Source: Pseudomonadota bacterium (GTDB lineage Bacteria > Pseudomonadota > Gammaproteobacteria > Burkholderiales > SG8-39). Taken from it: a DNA stretch of 59,051 nucleotides. Each line of letters opens with the position of its first letter. Positions within the stretch are counted from its first letter, which is position 1. Below are positions 46,239-56,402 of the stretch, in pieces. The DNA lies in assembly GCA_027624175.1 (NCBI GenBank), contig JAQBXT010000008.1, positions 1-59,051 on the forward strand, read 5' to 3'. The notes beneath the pieces are model-generated. The model saw nothing but the letters and a program-made list of their open reading frames with translations. It ran no database searches and was not told the DNA's origin. A program made the position numbers and the translations under genes.

Positions 46239-46568
46239 TCAGTCGAAGTTGAAAATCGTCCACATCGGCACGCGCGTGCCGTCGTCGAGCGCTTCGCGGC
46301 GCTGCCAGCCGCCGGGTCCCTCGACCAGGTAGTACGGCCTGCCCCCGGGCGGCGTCACCTTCAGGATCGCGCGCCCGCCGACCACGGCCTTCTCGACCTT
46401 GTCTTCCTTGTTCGGGGTGATGCGCACCGCGGGTTCGGCGACGCCGTCCTCGCGCAGCGCAGGGGGCGGCGGCGGTTCGGGCAGCGGTTCGAGCCCGGGC
46501 GGCCGCCCACCCTGCGCCGCCGCGTGACTGGCCGCCAGAACCAGCGCAATGGCGAGGAGGCGGCGCAT
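46239..46568 (-). CDS. DUF2782 exported protein
   Basis: A 109-residue protein: signal peptide MRRLLAIALVLAASHAAAQ, a Pro-rich stretch LEPLPEPPPPP, then a small beta domain with ILKVTPPGGRPYYLVEGPGG and RVPMWTIFNFD. This is the DUF2782 pattern and the position between thrB and polA is conserved in betaproteobacteria. Function unknown. Confidence 0.88.
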   Translation of the reverse strand: MRRLLAIALVLAASHAAAQGGRPPGLEPLPEPPPPPALREDGVAEPAVRITPNKEDKVEKAVVGGRAILKVTPPGGRPYYLVEGPGGWQRREALDDGTRVPMWTIFNFD

Positions 46569-46581
46569 GCGGTCGATTTTA

Positions 46582-47298
46582 CTAGAGGTTGAGCAGGACC
46601 TCCCGCTCTTGTGGCGAGGGCGCGAAGCCGCGCTTTTCGTAGTAATGGAAAATCGCCTCCACCACGCCCTGCGGCTCGTCGATCACCTGCAGCAGGTCCA
46701 CGTCGAGCGCGTCGATCATGCCCTCGGCCACCAGATGGCTGCGGAACCAGTCGATCAGCCCCTGCCAGTAGGGCGCGTGCATCAGGATGATCGGCATCTT
46801 GCGCGTCTTGCCGGTCTGTACCAGCGTCAAGGCCTCGAACAGCTCGTCTAGCGTGCCAAAGCCGCCGGGCAGCACGATGTAGGCGGTGGCGAACTTGGCG
46901 AACATCACCTTGCGCGTGAAGAAGTGCTTGAAGCGCAGGCTGATGTCCTGGAACTGGTTGGCCTGCTGCTCGCGCGGCAGGTCGATGTTCAGGCCGATGG
47001 CGGGCGAGGGCCCGGCGAAGGCGCCCTTGTTGGACGCCTCCATCACGCCGGGGCCGCCACCGGAGATCACGGCGAAGCCCGCGTCCGAGAGCAGGCGCGA
47101 CACTTCCTCGGCGAGGCGGTAGTAGTGCGAGCCGGGCGCGACGCGCGCGCTGCCGAACACCGACACCGCAGGACGGATGTTGGCGAGGCGCTCTGTCGCC
47201 TCGACGAACTCTGCCATAATGCCGAACACCCGCCACGCCTCGCGCGCGTCCATGGCGCGCGCAGGTTGCGCGGGCTTCTGCAGCTTTTCGGGGTTCAT
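46582..47298 (-). CDS. TIGR00730 / LOG-type Rossmann-fold protein
   Basis: A 238-residue protein. The catalytic PGGFGTLDE lies in YIVLPGGFGTLDELFEALTL and the other family segment is SGGGPGVMEASNKGAF. Relatives cleave nucleotide 5'-monophosphates and activate cytokinins in plants and some bacteria; the role here is unknown. The ATG (47298-47296) shares bases with the ATG of polA on the other strand, so the two genes have overlapping divergent starts. Confidence 0.88.
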   Translation of the reverse strand: MNPEKLQKPAQPARAMDAREAWRVFGIMAEFVEATERLANIRPAVSVFGSARVAPGSHYYRLAEEVSRLLSDAGFAVISGGGPGVMEASNKGAFAGPSPAIGLNIDLPREQQANQFQDISLRFKHFFTRKVMFAKFATAYIVLPGGFGTLDELFEALTLVQTGKTRKMPIILMHAPYWQGLIDWFRSHLVAEGMIDALDVDLLQVIDEPQGVVEAIFHYYEKRGFAPSPQEREVLLNL

Positions 47299-50002
47299 GG
47301 TGTCAGGGAAAGCTCCGCAAAAGACGCTCCTGCTCGTCGACGGCTCGTCGTACCTGTACCGGGCGTTCCACGCCTTGCCCGAATTGAAGAGCCCGCGCGG
47401 CGAGCCGACCGGCGCGATCCGCGGCGTGCTCAGCATGCTACGGCGGCTGGCGGACGACTACAAGGCCGAGGCGCGCAGCTGCGTGTTCGACGCGCGCGGC
47501 CCGACGTTCCGCGAAACCGCCTATCCGCAGTACAAGGTCAACCGCCCGTCGATGCCCGAGCCGCTTGCGGCGCAGATCGAGCCGCTCAAGGAAGCGGTGG
47601 CGGCGCTAGGCTGGCCGGTGCTGGCAGTCGAGGGCGTGGAGGCCGACGACGTCATCGCCACGCTCGCCGAGCACGCCAAGCGCCAGGGCTGGCGCACCGT
47701 GATCTCCACCGGCGACAAGGACCTCGCACAGCTGGTGGACGACGACGTGACGCTGGTGAACACCATGTCGAACGAAACGCTCGATGCCGCAGGCGTGCTG
47801 CAGAAATTCGGCGTGGCGCCCGAGCGCTTCGTCGATTTCCTTTCGCTCACCGGGGACGCCGTGGACAACGTGCCCGGCGTGGACAAGGTCGGCCCGAAAA
47901 CCGCGGCGAAGTGGATCCAGCAGTACGGCTCGCTCGACGCGGTGATCGCGCACGCGGGCGAGATCGGCGGCGCGGTGGGCGAGAACCTGCGCCGGGCGCT
48001 CGATTGGCTGCCCAAGGGCCGGCAGCTGCTCACCGTGAAGCGCGACGTCGAACTGCCGGTGCAGCTCGAGGATCTTGCCGGCAAGCCAGACGAGGAAAAG
48101 CTGCGCGCGCTCTTCGAGCGCTTCGGATTCAGGACCCTGTTCGGCGAACCGGGCGGCGCCGCGGCTGCCGCGCCGCCGGCTTCCCCCGCGCAGGCGAAGC
48201 GCCGCGATTACCTCACTCTCGCCGACGAACGCTCTCTCGCCGACTGGTTGAAGCGGATGGAGAAAACGGAACTCACCGGCTTCGACACCGAGACCACGGG
48301 GCTCGAGCCGATGGTGGCGCGGCTGGTGGGCATGTCGTTCGCGTGCGGCGAGAGCGCCGCCTACCTGCCGCTCGATCACCAGTATCCCGGCGCGCCCGAG
48401 CAGATCGGCGTGGCCAAGGCGCTCGCGCTGCTCAAGCCCTGGCTGGAATCCGACGCACACCGCAAGGTCGGGCAGAACCTGAAGTTCGACGCGCACATCC
48501 TCGCCAACCATGGCGTGCGCCTGGGCGGCATCGCGCACGACACGCTGCTCCAATCCTACGTTTACGAAGTGCACGAGCGGCACGACCTCGATGCGCTGTC
48601 GCAGCGCCATCTGGGCTGGAAGACCATTTCCTATGATGAGGTCACCGGCAAGGGCGCCGCGCGCATCCCGTTCTCGGCGGTGGAGATCGCTCGCGCCACC
48701 GAGTACGCGGCGGAGGATGCGGATTGCGCGCTGGCGGTGCACGGCGTGTTGTATCCGCTCATCACCGCCGAGGAAAAGCTGCGGCGCGTGTACGAGACCA
48801 TCGAGATGCCGGTGATGCCGGTACTGCTGGCGATGGAGCGCAACGGCGTGCTGCTCGATGGCGGGAAGCTCGAGGCGCAGGGCCACGGGCTGGGCAAGGA
48901 GATGCTCGAGCTCGAGCAACAGGCCTACGCGGCGGCGGGCCAGCCCTTCAATCTCAATTCGCCCAAACAGATCCAGGAGATCCTGTTCGAGCGGCAGAAG
49001 CTGCCGGTGAAGAAGAAGACGCCCTCGGGGCAGCCTTCCACCGACGAGGACGTGCTCACCGAGCTCGCGCTCGATTACCCGCTGCCCAAGCTGTTGCTGG
49101 AATACCGCGGCCTGGCGAAGCTCAAGTCCACCTACACCGACAAGCTGCCGAAGATGGTCAACCCCGGAACGCGGCGCGTGCATACGACGTACTCGCAGGC
49201 GGTGGCGGTGACCGGCAGGCTTGCCTCCAACGATCCAAATCTGCAGAACATCCCGATCCGCACGCCGCAGGGCAGGCGCATCCGCGAGGCTTTCGTCGCG
49301 CCCGCGGGCTCGAAAATCGTGAGCGCGGACTACTCGCAGATCGAGCTGCGCATCATGGCGCACCTGTCGGGCGACGAGGGGCTGCGCCACGCGTTCGCGC
49401 ACGGGCACGACGTGCACCGGGCGACCGCGGCGGAGGTGTTCGGCCGCACGCTGGACCAGGTGTCGGCGGACGAGCGGCGCACCGCCAAGGTGATCAACTT
49501 CGGCCTGATCTACGGCATGTCGGCCTTCGGCCTGGCCCAGAACCTGGGCACCGAGCGCACCACGGCGCAGGCCTACATCGATTCGTATTTCTCGCGCTAC
49601 CCGGGCGTGAAGCGCTACATGGACCAGACCAAGGACAAGGCGCGCGCCGACGGTTATGTGGAAACCGTGTTCGGGCGGCGCCTGTGGCTGCCCGAGATCA
49701 AGTCTTCCAATCCGCAGCGGCGCCAGGGCGCCGAGCGCGCGGCAATCAACGCGCCAATGCAGGGCACCGCGGCGGACCTGATCAAGCTGGCGATGATCGC
49801 GGTGCAGGGCTGGCTGGAGCGCGACAAGCTCGGCACCAAACTCATCATGCAGGTGCACGACGAACTGGTGCTGGAAGTGCCGCAGGCCGAACTGCAACGG
49901 GTGCAGGACGGGGTGCGCGAGCGCATGCAGGACGTGGCGCAGCTCGAGGTCGCGCTGATTGTCGACATCGGCGTCGGCGACAACTGGGACCAGGCCCACT
50001 GA
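47297..50002 (+). CDS. polA: DNA polymerase I
   Basis: A 901-residue three-domain enzyme. The 5'-3' exonuclease starts LLLVDGSSYLYRAFHALPEL; proofreading is intact with the DxE pair in GFDTETTGLEP (about residue 330). The polymerase has motif A SADYSQIELRIMAHLSGD, the O-helix RRTAKVINFGLIYGMSAFG and motif C MQVHDELVLEVP. It fills gaps in repair and processes Okazaki fragments. Possible starts are ATG 47297 or the adjacent GTG 47300; GGGG lies just upstream, so either is possible. Confidence 0.96.
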   Translation: MVSGKAPQKTLLLVDGSSYLYRAFHALPELKSPRGEPTGAIRGVLSMLRRLADDYKAEARSCVFDARGPTFRETAYPQYKVNRPSMPEPLAAQIEPLKEAVAALGWPVLAVEGVEADDVIATLAEHAKRQGWRTVISTGDKDLAQLVDDDVTLVNTMSNETLDAAGVLQKFGVAPERFVDFLSLTGDAVDNVPGVDKVGPKTAAKWIQQYGSLDAVIAHAGEIGGAVGENLRRALDWLPKGRQLLTVKRDVELPVQLEDLAGKPDEEKLRALFERFGFRTLFGEPGGAAAAAPPASPAQAKRRDYLTLADERSLADWLKRMEKTELTGFDTETTGLEPMVARLVGMSFACGESAAYLPLDHQYPGAPEQIGVAKALALLKPWLESDAHRKVGQNLKFDAHILANHGVRLGGIAHDTLLQSYVYEVHERHDLDALSQRHLGWKTISYDEVTGKGAARIPFSAVEIARATEYAAEDADCALAVHGVLYPLITAEEKLRRVYETIEMPVMPVLLAMERNGVLLDGGKLEAQGHGLGKEMLELEQQAYAAAGQPFNLNSPKQIQEILFERQKLPVKKKTPSGQPSTDEDVLTELALDYPLPKLLLEYRGLAKLKSTYTDKLPKMVNPGTRRVHTTYSQAVAVTGRLASNDPNLQNIPIRTPQGRRIREAFVAPAGSKIVSADYSQIELRIMAHLSGDEGLRHAFAHGHDVHRATAAEVFGRTLDQVSADERRTAKVINFGLIYGMSAFGLAQNLGTERTTAQAYIDSYFSRYPGVKRYMDQTKDKARADGYVETVFGRRLWLPEIKSSNPQRRQGAERAAINAPMQGTAADLIKLAMIAVQGWLERDKLGTKLIMQVHDELVLEVPQAELQRVQDGVRERMQDVAQLEVALIVDIGVGDNWDQAH

Positions 50003-50099
50003 TTCCGGTTGTAGGCCGGTTCGCAGCTATGCTACCGTCAAACCCCAAGAGGGGAGCCCATCCCCCGCAGCATCCGTGACTCACTCTGGAGGAGGAAAT

Positions 50100-51110
50100 A
50101 TGCAACCCACACGCATGACCATCGCCGCCGCGCTCGCGTTCGCGCTGGCGGCTTTCTCAGGCGCCGCAGCAGCCCAGAAGGTGGAGTGGAAGTTCTCCAG
50201 CTGGGGCAATCCGCGCGCCTTCACCAAGGGCATCGAGGTACTCGCTGAGACCGTCGCCAAGCAGTCGGGCGGAAATTTCACCATTACCATCGGCATGGGC
50301 GAGCAGTTGTCCAAGGCCCGCGAAAACCTCGACGGTATCAAGCTCGGCGCCCTCGATGCCGCGCACTTCTGCAACTTCTATCACCCTGGCAAGAATCCGG
50401 CGTTCATGGTGTTCTCGCTGCCGTTCCTGCCGCTCGGCGAATGGGACGTGTCGCTCAAGGTGCGACAGGCGGTGTTCAAGCACCCGGCGCTGGTGGCCGA
50501 CATGGATAACTGGAACGCCATGACCTACGCCACGACGCTGCTGCCGCAGTACGAGTTCCTCGGCAAGGGCAAGCCGCCGGCGACGCTCGCCGACTGGAAA
50601 GGCAAGCGCGTGCGCGCGGGCGGCGGCCTGGGAGACGCCATGGAGGTGCTGGGCGCCATCAAGACCACCACCACGGCGACCGAGGTCTACACCTCGATGC
50701 AGCGCGGCACCATGGATGCGGTCTCGTTCCCGTTCACCTACGCGCAGGTGGCCTACAAGATTCACGAGGTCTCGGACTGGTACACCACCAACATGTCCCC
50801 CGGCACCGCCGAGTGCCCGCTGGTGTTCAACAAGACGTCGTGGGCGAAACTCCCCGAGCAGTACAAGAAGATCGTCAGCGGCGCGCAGGACGCCGTGAAC
50901 AAGGCGCAGATCGCGGCCTACGTGGTTATGGACGAGAAGAACCTGCCGATGCTCGCCGCCAAGCTCAAGCCAGTGACCTACAGCAAGGCACAGCTGGAAG
51001 AGTTCCAGCGCGTGGCGGGTAAGCCGGTCTGGGACAAGTGGGTGAGCGAGAACAAGGACAAGTTCGACGCGCAGGGCGTGCTCGACCTCGTGTTCAAGAC
51101 CGCCAAGTAG
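50100..51110 (+). CDS. dctP: TRAP transporter substrate-binding protein (DctP type)
   Basis: A 336-residue protein with a signal peptide (AAALAFALAAFSGAAAAQ) and a very strong ribosome site (GGAGGA). The mature protein has the DctP fold: KVEWKFSSWGNPRAFTKG, LDAAHFCNFYHPGKNP and a conserved Arg in GKRVRAGGGLGDAMEVLG that normally salt-bridges a carboxylate ligand. So an organic acid is the likely ligand, identity unknown. It heads dctPQM, with 97 bases after polA that hold no gene. Confidence 0.92.
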   Translation: MQPTRMTIAAALAFALAAFSGAAAAQKVEWKFSSWGNPRAFTKGIEVLAETVAKQSGGNFTITIGMGEQLSKARENLDGIKLGALDAAHFCNFYHPGKNPAFMVFSLPFLPLGEWDVSLKVRQAVFKHPALVADMDNWNAMTYATTLLPQYEFLGKGKPPATLADWKGKRVRAGGGLGDAMEVLGAIKTTTTATEVYTSMQRGTMDAVSFPFTYAQVAYKIHEVSDWYTTNMSPGTAECPLVFNKTSWAKLPEQYKKIVSGAQDAVNKAQIAAYVVMDEKNLPMLAAKLKPVTYSKAQLEEFQRVAGKPVWDKWVSENKDKFDAQGVLDLVFKTAK

Positions 51111-51130
51111 TCCGGCGGCCGACGGTAACG

Positions 51131-51706
51131 GTGCTCGAGCGCTTCGACCGCAGGCTCGGCCGCGTCGAGGAGGCCTTTAACCTCGTCGCGGCCGCGTGCA
51201 TTTTCGGCCTGATGTTCCTCGGCATCGCCCAGGTGCTGGGGCGCAGGCTGTTCGACCTGCCCATCTCGGGCTACATCGACTGGGTCGAGCTGTCGATGGC
51301 CACCTTCGCCTTCCTCGGCGTCGCCTACTGCCAGCGCCAGGGCGGGCACGTGCGCATGGAGATGGTGCTCAAGTTCGCAAAGGGACGCAGCCAGTGGGCG
51401 CTGGAAGTCTTCGGCACCCTGGTTGCACTGTTCATCGTCTCGGTGCTGATCTGGTACGGCTTTACGCACTTCCTGCGCGCCTGGCAGTTCGGCGACAGCA
51501 CCATCGACGCGGAGCTGCCGGTGTGGCCGTCCAAGCTCCTGGTACCGGTCGCCTTTGCGCTTCTCTGGCTGCGGCTGGTGGTGCAGCTCGCGGGCTACGC
51601 GCGGTTGCTGCGCTACCCGGAGTTGGAGCCCATCGCCGTGCCGACGATCCTGAGCGCCGCGGAGCTGGCGCGCAGGGAAATCGAGGAAAGCGTGGAAAAG
51701 CGCTAG
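51131..51706 (+). CDS. dctQ: TRAP transporter small permease (DctQ type)
   Basis: A 191-residue protein with four membrane helices. I chose GTG 51131, which starts just before RFDRRLGRVEEAFNLVAAA; upstream codons in frame overlap dctP and do not match. Family tracts are GIAQVLGRRLFDLPISGYID and GVAYCQRQGGHVRMEMV. It pairs with DctM to form the membrane part. Confidence 0.88.
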   Translation: MLERFDRRLGRVEEAFNLVAAACIFGLMFLGIAQVLGRRLFDLPISGYIDWVELSMATFAFLGVAYCQRQGGHVRMEMVLKFAKGRSQWALEVFGTLVALFIVSVLIWYGFTHFLRAWQFGDSTIDAELPVWPSKLLVPVAFALLWLRLVVQLAGYARLLRYPELEPIAVPTILSAAELARREIEESVEKR

Positions 51707-51707
51707 C

Positions 51708-53012
51708 GTGGACTCTTTCACCATCGGCATCCTCGGCACCATCGCCATGGTGGTGCTCGTCTTCGCCGGCGTGCGCGTGTTCTACGCCGCCGCCGTCGTG
51801 GGCCTGGTGGGCCTGGTGTCGATGATCGGCTGGGAGGCGGGCGCCGGCATGGCGGGCACCATCCCGCACTCCAAGTCGGTGACCTACACGCTGTCGGTGC
51901 TGCCGATGTTCATCCTCATCGGCTTTCTTGCCTTCCACGCCGGTCTGACCACGGCGCTGTTCGCCGCGGGGCGCGCGTGGCTCGGTTGGATGCCGGGCGG
52001 ACTCGCGGTGGCCACCATCATGGCGGCCACCGGCTTCGCCGCGGTGTCGGGCGCGAGCACGGCAACGGCCGCCGTATTCAGTCGCGTCGCGATTCCCGAC
52101 ATGTTGAACGCAGGTTACGACAAGCGCCTTGCCGCCGGGGTGGTGGCCGCGGGCGGCACGCTCGCCACGCTGATCCCGCCGAGCGCGCTGCTCGTCATCT
52201 ACGCCATCATCGTCGAGGAATCGGTCGGCGCGCTGCTGGTGGCGGGGTTTCTCCCGGGCCTGGTATCGGCGCTGATCTACGTACTGCTCATCGTAGGCAT
52301 GGCCAAATTCAACCCCAAGCTCGCTGGCCCGATCCGCAGCCATACCTGGCGCGAGCGCTGGAAGTCACTGCCCGGCACCACGCCGATCATCGCGGTGGTG
52401 GTGATCATCTTCTCGGCCATGTACTTCGGCTGGGCGACACCGACTGAGGCGGGCGCGCTCGGCGCGTTCGTGGTGTTCGTGCTGGCGCTCGCGCATGGCA
52501 TGCGCTGGCGCGGACTGAAGGATGCGCTGCTGGAAACGGCCAAGCTCACGGTGATGATCTTCTCCATCATCTGGGGCGTATTGATGTTTGTGCGGTTCCT
52601 GGGCTTCGCCGGGCTGCCGGACGCGTTCGCCAAATGGGTGGTGGCGCTCGATGTGCCCCCGCTCGCGATCCTCATCTGCATCCTGCTGTTCTACGTCGTG
52701 CTCGGCATGTTCATGGACGCGATCGGCATGCTGCTGCTCACGCTGCCGGTGGTTTACCCGGCGGTGATCGCGCTGGGCTACGACTCGATCTGGTTTGGCA
52801 TCATCGTGGTCAAGATGGCCGAGATCTGCCTCATCACGCCGCCGATCGGCCTGAACTGTTTCGTGGTCAACGGCGTGCGGCCCGATATCCCGCTCTCGAC
52901 GGTGTTCCGGGGTATCTTCCCGTTCTTCATCGCCGACGTGATCACCGTGGGCGTATTCATCGCCTTCCCGGAGATCATTTTGTGGCTCCCCAAGACGATG
53001 AACATGGGTTAG
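51708..53012 (+). CDS. dctM: TRAP transporter large permease (DctM type)
   Basis: A 434-residue protein with about 12 helices and a GTG start right after dctQ. Typical tracts are SVLPMFILIGFLAFHAGLT, GFAAVSGASTATAAVFSRVA, GTLATLIPPSALLVIYAIIV and ITPPIGLNCFVVNGV. It is the ion-coupled transport subunit. The TAG stop (53010-53012) is formed by the first bases of the long palindrome that follows. Confidence 0.93.
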   Translation: MDSFTIGILGTIAMVVLVFAGVRVFYAAAVVGLVGLVSMIGWEAGAGMAGTIPHSKSVTYTLSVLPMFILIGFLAFHAGLTTALFAAGRAWLGWMPGGLAVATIMAATGFAAVSGASTATAAVFSRVAIPDMLNAGYDKRLAAGVVAAGGTLATLIPPSALLVIYAIIVEESVGALLVAGFLPGLVSALIYVLLIVGMAKFNPKLAGPIRSHTWRERWKSLPGTTPIIAVVVIIFSAMYFGWATPTEAGALGAFVVFVLALAHGMRWRGLKDALLETAKLTVMIFSIIWGVLMFVRFLGFAGLPDAFAKWVVALDVPPLAILICILLFYVVLGMFMDAIGMLLLTLPVVYPAVIALGYDSIWFGIIVVKMAEICLITPPIGLNCFVVNGVRPDIPLSTVFRGIFPFFIADVITVGVFIAFPEIILWLPKTMNMG

Positions 53013-53065
53013 GGACAGACCTCATTTTTCTCATCTGCAGATGAGAAAAATGAGGTCTGTCCCTA
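53010..53065. repeat. Perfect 56-nt palindrome between convergent genes
   Basis: Left arm 53010-53037 and right arm 53038-53065 are exact reverse complements with no loop, centred on CTGCAG. The outer sequence, GGGACAGACCTCATTTTT, recalls REP-like or transposon-associated repeats seen scattered in betaproteobacteria. TAG at its left end stops dctM, and the mirror TAG at its right end stops the DUF4197 gene. As RNA from either side it would form a long hairpin, so it may also terminate both transcripts. Confidence 0.9.
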
Positions 53066-53750
53066 TTTGAGCAGCGCGCCGAAGACCTTCTTCAGCAGGT
53101 TCGAGGCGGTGCCCACGGGATCCCTGCGGATCTTCCTTTCTTCTTCCGCGACCATGAAATAGAGCCCGTCCAGGGCCTTTCGCGTCACGTAGTCATCGAG
53201 GTTCGCGTCCTCGGCCTTCACCAGCCCCACCCGCACGCCCCGCCCGGCGTATTCGTTGTACTTCTGCGCCAGGCCCACCCTGGCGGTGGACTCGCGCACC
53301 ACTGCCAGGAAGCGCTGCTGCAGCTGCGCCGAAGTCGTGCGGCGGAAGAACTCCGTGCCAGCGGTGTCGCCGCCGGTGAGGATGCCCTTCGCGTCCTGCA
53401 CCGACATCTGCCGCACCGAATCTACGAACAACTGCTGCGCCTCCGGCACGGCTGCCTCGGCCGCGCGGTTGAGCGTCACGATCAGCTCGTCAGCGTATTT
53501 CGCCATGCCGAAGCGGCGCATGCTCTTCTCGGCGCGGCGCGGCGCGGCGCAGCGAATCGGGCAGCGGGATCTTGACACGGCCGTCCGCCAGGAACCCGTT
53601 CTCCTTCCCGAGTTGCGCCACCGCGGCGCGCGTGCCCCTGTCCAGCGCGGCCTTCAAGGCGTTGATCGCCTCGCGGTTGGTGATGTTCTCCAGCTGCGCC
53701 CAGGCGGGCGCGGCGATGACAAGGCCGATGATAAGCGGGACAATGCGCAC
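53063..53750 (-). pseudogene. DUF4197 exported protein, frameshifted at a pentanucleotide repeat
   Basis: The first part (from 53750) has a signal peptide MRIVPLIIGLVIAAPAWAQ, then NITNREAINALKAAL and GRVKIPLPDSL. The second part, in another frame, has EKSMRRFGMAKYADELIV, DAKGILTGGDTAGTEFFRRT and RKALDGLYFMVAEEERKI, ending GALLK. Both halves are clear DUF4197. The frame is lost in four copies of GGCGC (53531-53550). Removing two copies gives DSLRRAEKSMRRFGM, matching the family spacing and a 225-residue protein. The start is only 12 bases from that of the divergent thioredoxin gene. Confidence 0.88.
53531..53550. repeat. GGCGC pentanucleotide repeat, four copies
   Basis: Four exact tandem copies of GGCGC lie inside the DUF4197 gene at the frame break. 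Family comparison suggests two copies were ancestral, so a 10-base expansion by slippage would explain the shift. A tract of this kind can also change length reversibly. Confidence 0.92.
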
Positions 53751-53762
53751 CCTGATCTCCCC

Positions 53763-54266
53763 ATGAAGACGCAGACCAAGCTTATCGCCTCCGTGGCCGC
53801 CGTGGCAATCGCCGCCGGAGCGGCCTTCGGCCTCCTGCAGCGCACGAGTTCGCCGCAGGCGGACTTTGTCGCGCTATCCGGCGGCAATTTCTCCACCGCC
53901 GACCTGCGCGGCAAGGTGGTGCTGGTCAATTTCTGGGCCACCTCTTGCGTCACCTGCGTGGAGGAAATGCCGAAGATGGTCGAGGCCTGGCGCAGGTACG
54001 CCCCGCGCGGCTACGAAATGGTGGCAGTGGCGATGAGCTACGACCATCCGAACGCGGTGGCCGCCTTCACCAAGGCACGCGCGCTGCCGTTTCGCGTGGC
54101 GCTGGACGCCAGCGGCGAGGTGGCGCGAAATTTCGGCAACGTCAGTGTCACGCCCACCACGTTCCTGCTCGACAAGCGCGGCCGCGTCCTCACGCGCTAC
54201 GTCGGTGAGCCCGACTGGCAGGACTTTCACGCTCGCGTCGAGCGCGCGCTCGCCGATCCGGCCTAG
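53763..54266 (+). CDS. TlpA-like membrane-anchored thioredoxin
   Basis: A 167-residue protein. An uncleaved or lipid-free N-terminal helix (LIASVAAVAIAAGAAFGLL) is followed by the TlpA fold: DLRGKVVLVNFWATSCVTC with active site Cys-Val-Thr-Cys, EEMPKMVEAWRRY, and the cis-Pro segment VSVTPTTFLLDKRGRV. It probably reduces disulfides in the periplasm, as in cytochrome c assembly. Its start lies 12 bases from that of the divergent DUF4197 gene. Confidence 0.9.
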   Translation: MKTQTKLIASVAAVAIAAGAAFGLLQRTSSPQADFVALSGGNFSTADLRGKVVLVNFWATSCVTCVEEMPKMVEAWRRYAPRGYEMVAVAMSYDHPNAVAAFTKARALPFRVALDASGEVARNFGNVSVTPTTFLLDKRGRVLTRYVGEPDWQDFHARVERALADPA

Positions 54267-54297
54267 CCGCATTCCCGCGGCAAAACCGCAGCGCAGT

Positions 54298-55064
54298 TCA
54301 GCTCTTCAGCCGGTACCCCGTCCTGAAGATCCACCACGCCACGCCCAGACAAACCAGCAGGAACCCGAGCGTCGCCGCAAGACTCACGCCCACCGCGACA
54401 TCCGCGTTGCCGTAGAAGGCCCAGCGAAAGCCGCTGATCAGATACACCACGGGATTGAACAGGCTGAACGTGCGCCACGCGTCCGGCAGCATGTCGATCG
54501 AATAGAAAGCGCCGCCCAGGAACGTGAGCGGGGTGATGACCAGCATCGGCACGAACTGCAGCTGCTCGAAGCCGTCCGCCCAGACGCCCAAGATGAAGCC
54601 AAACAGGCAGAACGTTGCCGCCGTCAGCACGAGGAAGGCGACCATCCAGCCCGGGTGCAGGATCTTCATCGGCACGAACAGCGTCGCGGTGGCGAGAATC
54701 ACGCAACCCAGTAGCATGGATTTGGTCGCCGCCGCCCCGACGTAGCCCAGCACCATTTCCGGCGGCGACACCGGGGCCGACAGCACTTCGTAGATGGTGC
54801 CGGTGAACCTTGGCAGGTAGATGCCGAAGGAGGCGTTGTTCAGGCTCTCGGTGAAGATCGAGAGCATGATGAGCCCCGGCACGATGAAGGCGCCGTAGGA
54901 CACGCCGTCGACCTCTTTCATGCGTGAACCGATGGCGGCGCCGAAGACGATGAAGTAGAGCGAGGTGGTGATCACCGGCGCCACCAGGCTCTGCCAGAAC
55001 GTGCGCTTGAAGCGCGACATCTCGAACAGATAGATGGCGAGGACGCCGCGGCCGTTGAACGGGC

Positions 55065-55068
<4 letters not shown>
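54298..55068 (-). CDS. ABC-2 type exporter permease (YadH-like)
   Basis: A 256-residue protein with six membrane helices. Typical ABC-2 segments are [53 protein letters not shown] and [21 protein letters not shown]. Length and plan match YadH, paired with the ATPase encoded just upstream, whose stop overlaps this start (ATGA). Substrate unknown. Confidence 0.9.
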
Positions 55069-55991
<923 letters not shown>

Positions 55992-56097
55992 GGGGGCCGA
56001 GATACTACTTCAAGCGCATATCAGGTCAATAGACAGCTGCGACCTCTGTTGGTGTGCTGCTCTTGCAGATTGGGCGCGAACGCGTTTGTTGGATGGC

Positions 56098-56391
56098 TCA
56101 GTTGCCCGGATGAAATACATAGCCGGTATTCCTTGGACGTAACCATCTCCAAAAGCTGACCCTCTGTACTTCCGCCACGGCAAGCGTGGGAGCTGCCTTG
56201 AGGTGCGCGTAAGTACCCCGGCTCCAATCGTCGGCCACCATCGCGCTGGCGCGAGAGATCGCCTCCTCGCGGCTGGATGCTTTAACGAATCGTGCAACGA
56301 AGAAGCCCCGCACGACCTCCGACGCCACGCCAGCAACGCCGCCGGTAACAGCGATGCCTGAGCCCTCGAGCAGTATGCGGAAGCGCGGCAT
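56098..56391 (-). CDS. Hypothetical protein, 97 residues
   Basis: The protein begins MPRFRILLEGSGIAV and holds a conserved-looking pattern RGFFVARFVKASSREEAISR, then a C-terminal GYVFHPGN. The plan (short beta strand, FF-R segment, helix with EEA) looks like a small conserved family, but I cannot name it. Its ATG lies 11 bases after the stop codon of a HAD-phosphatase remnant. The 106 bases between it and the ABC gene hold no gene. Confidence 0.6.
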   Translation of the reverse strand: MPRFRILLEGSGIAVTGGVAGVASEVVRGFFVARFVKASSREEAISRASAMVADDWSRGTYAHLKAAPTLAVAEVQRVSFWRWLRPRNTGYVFHPGN

Positions 56392-56402
56392 TTTTTGGGA
56401 CG

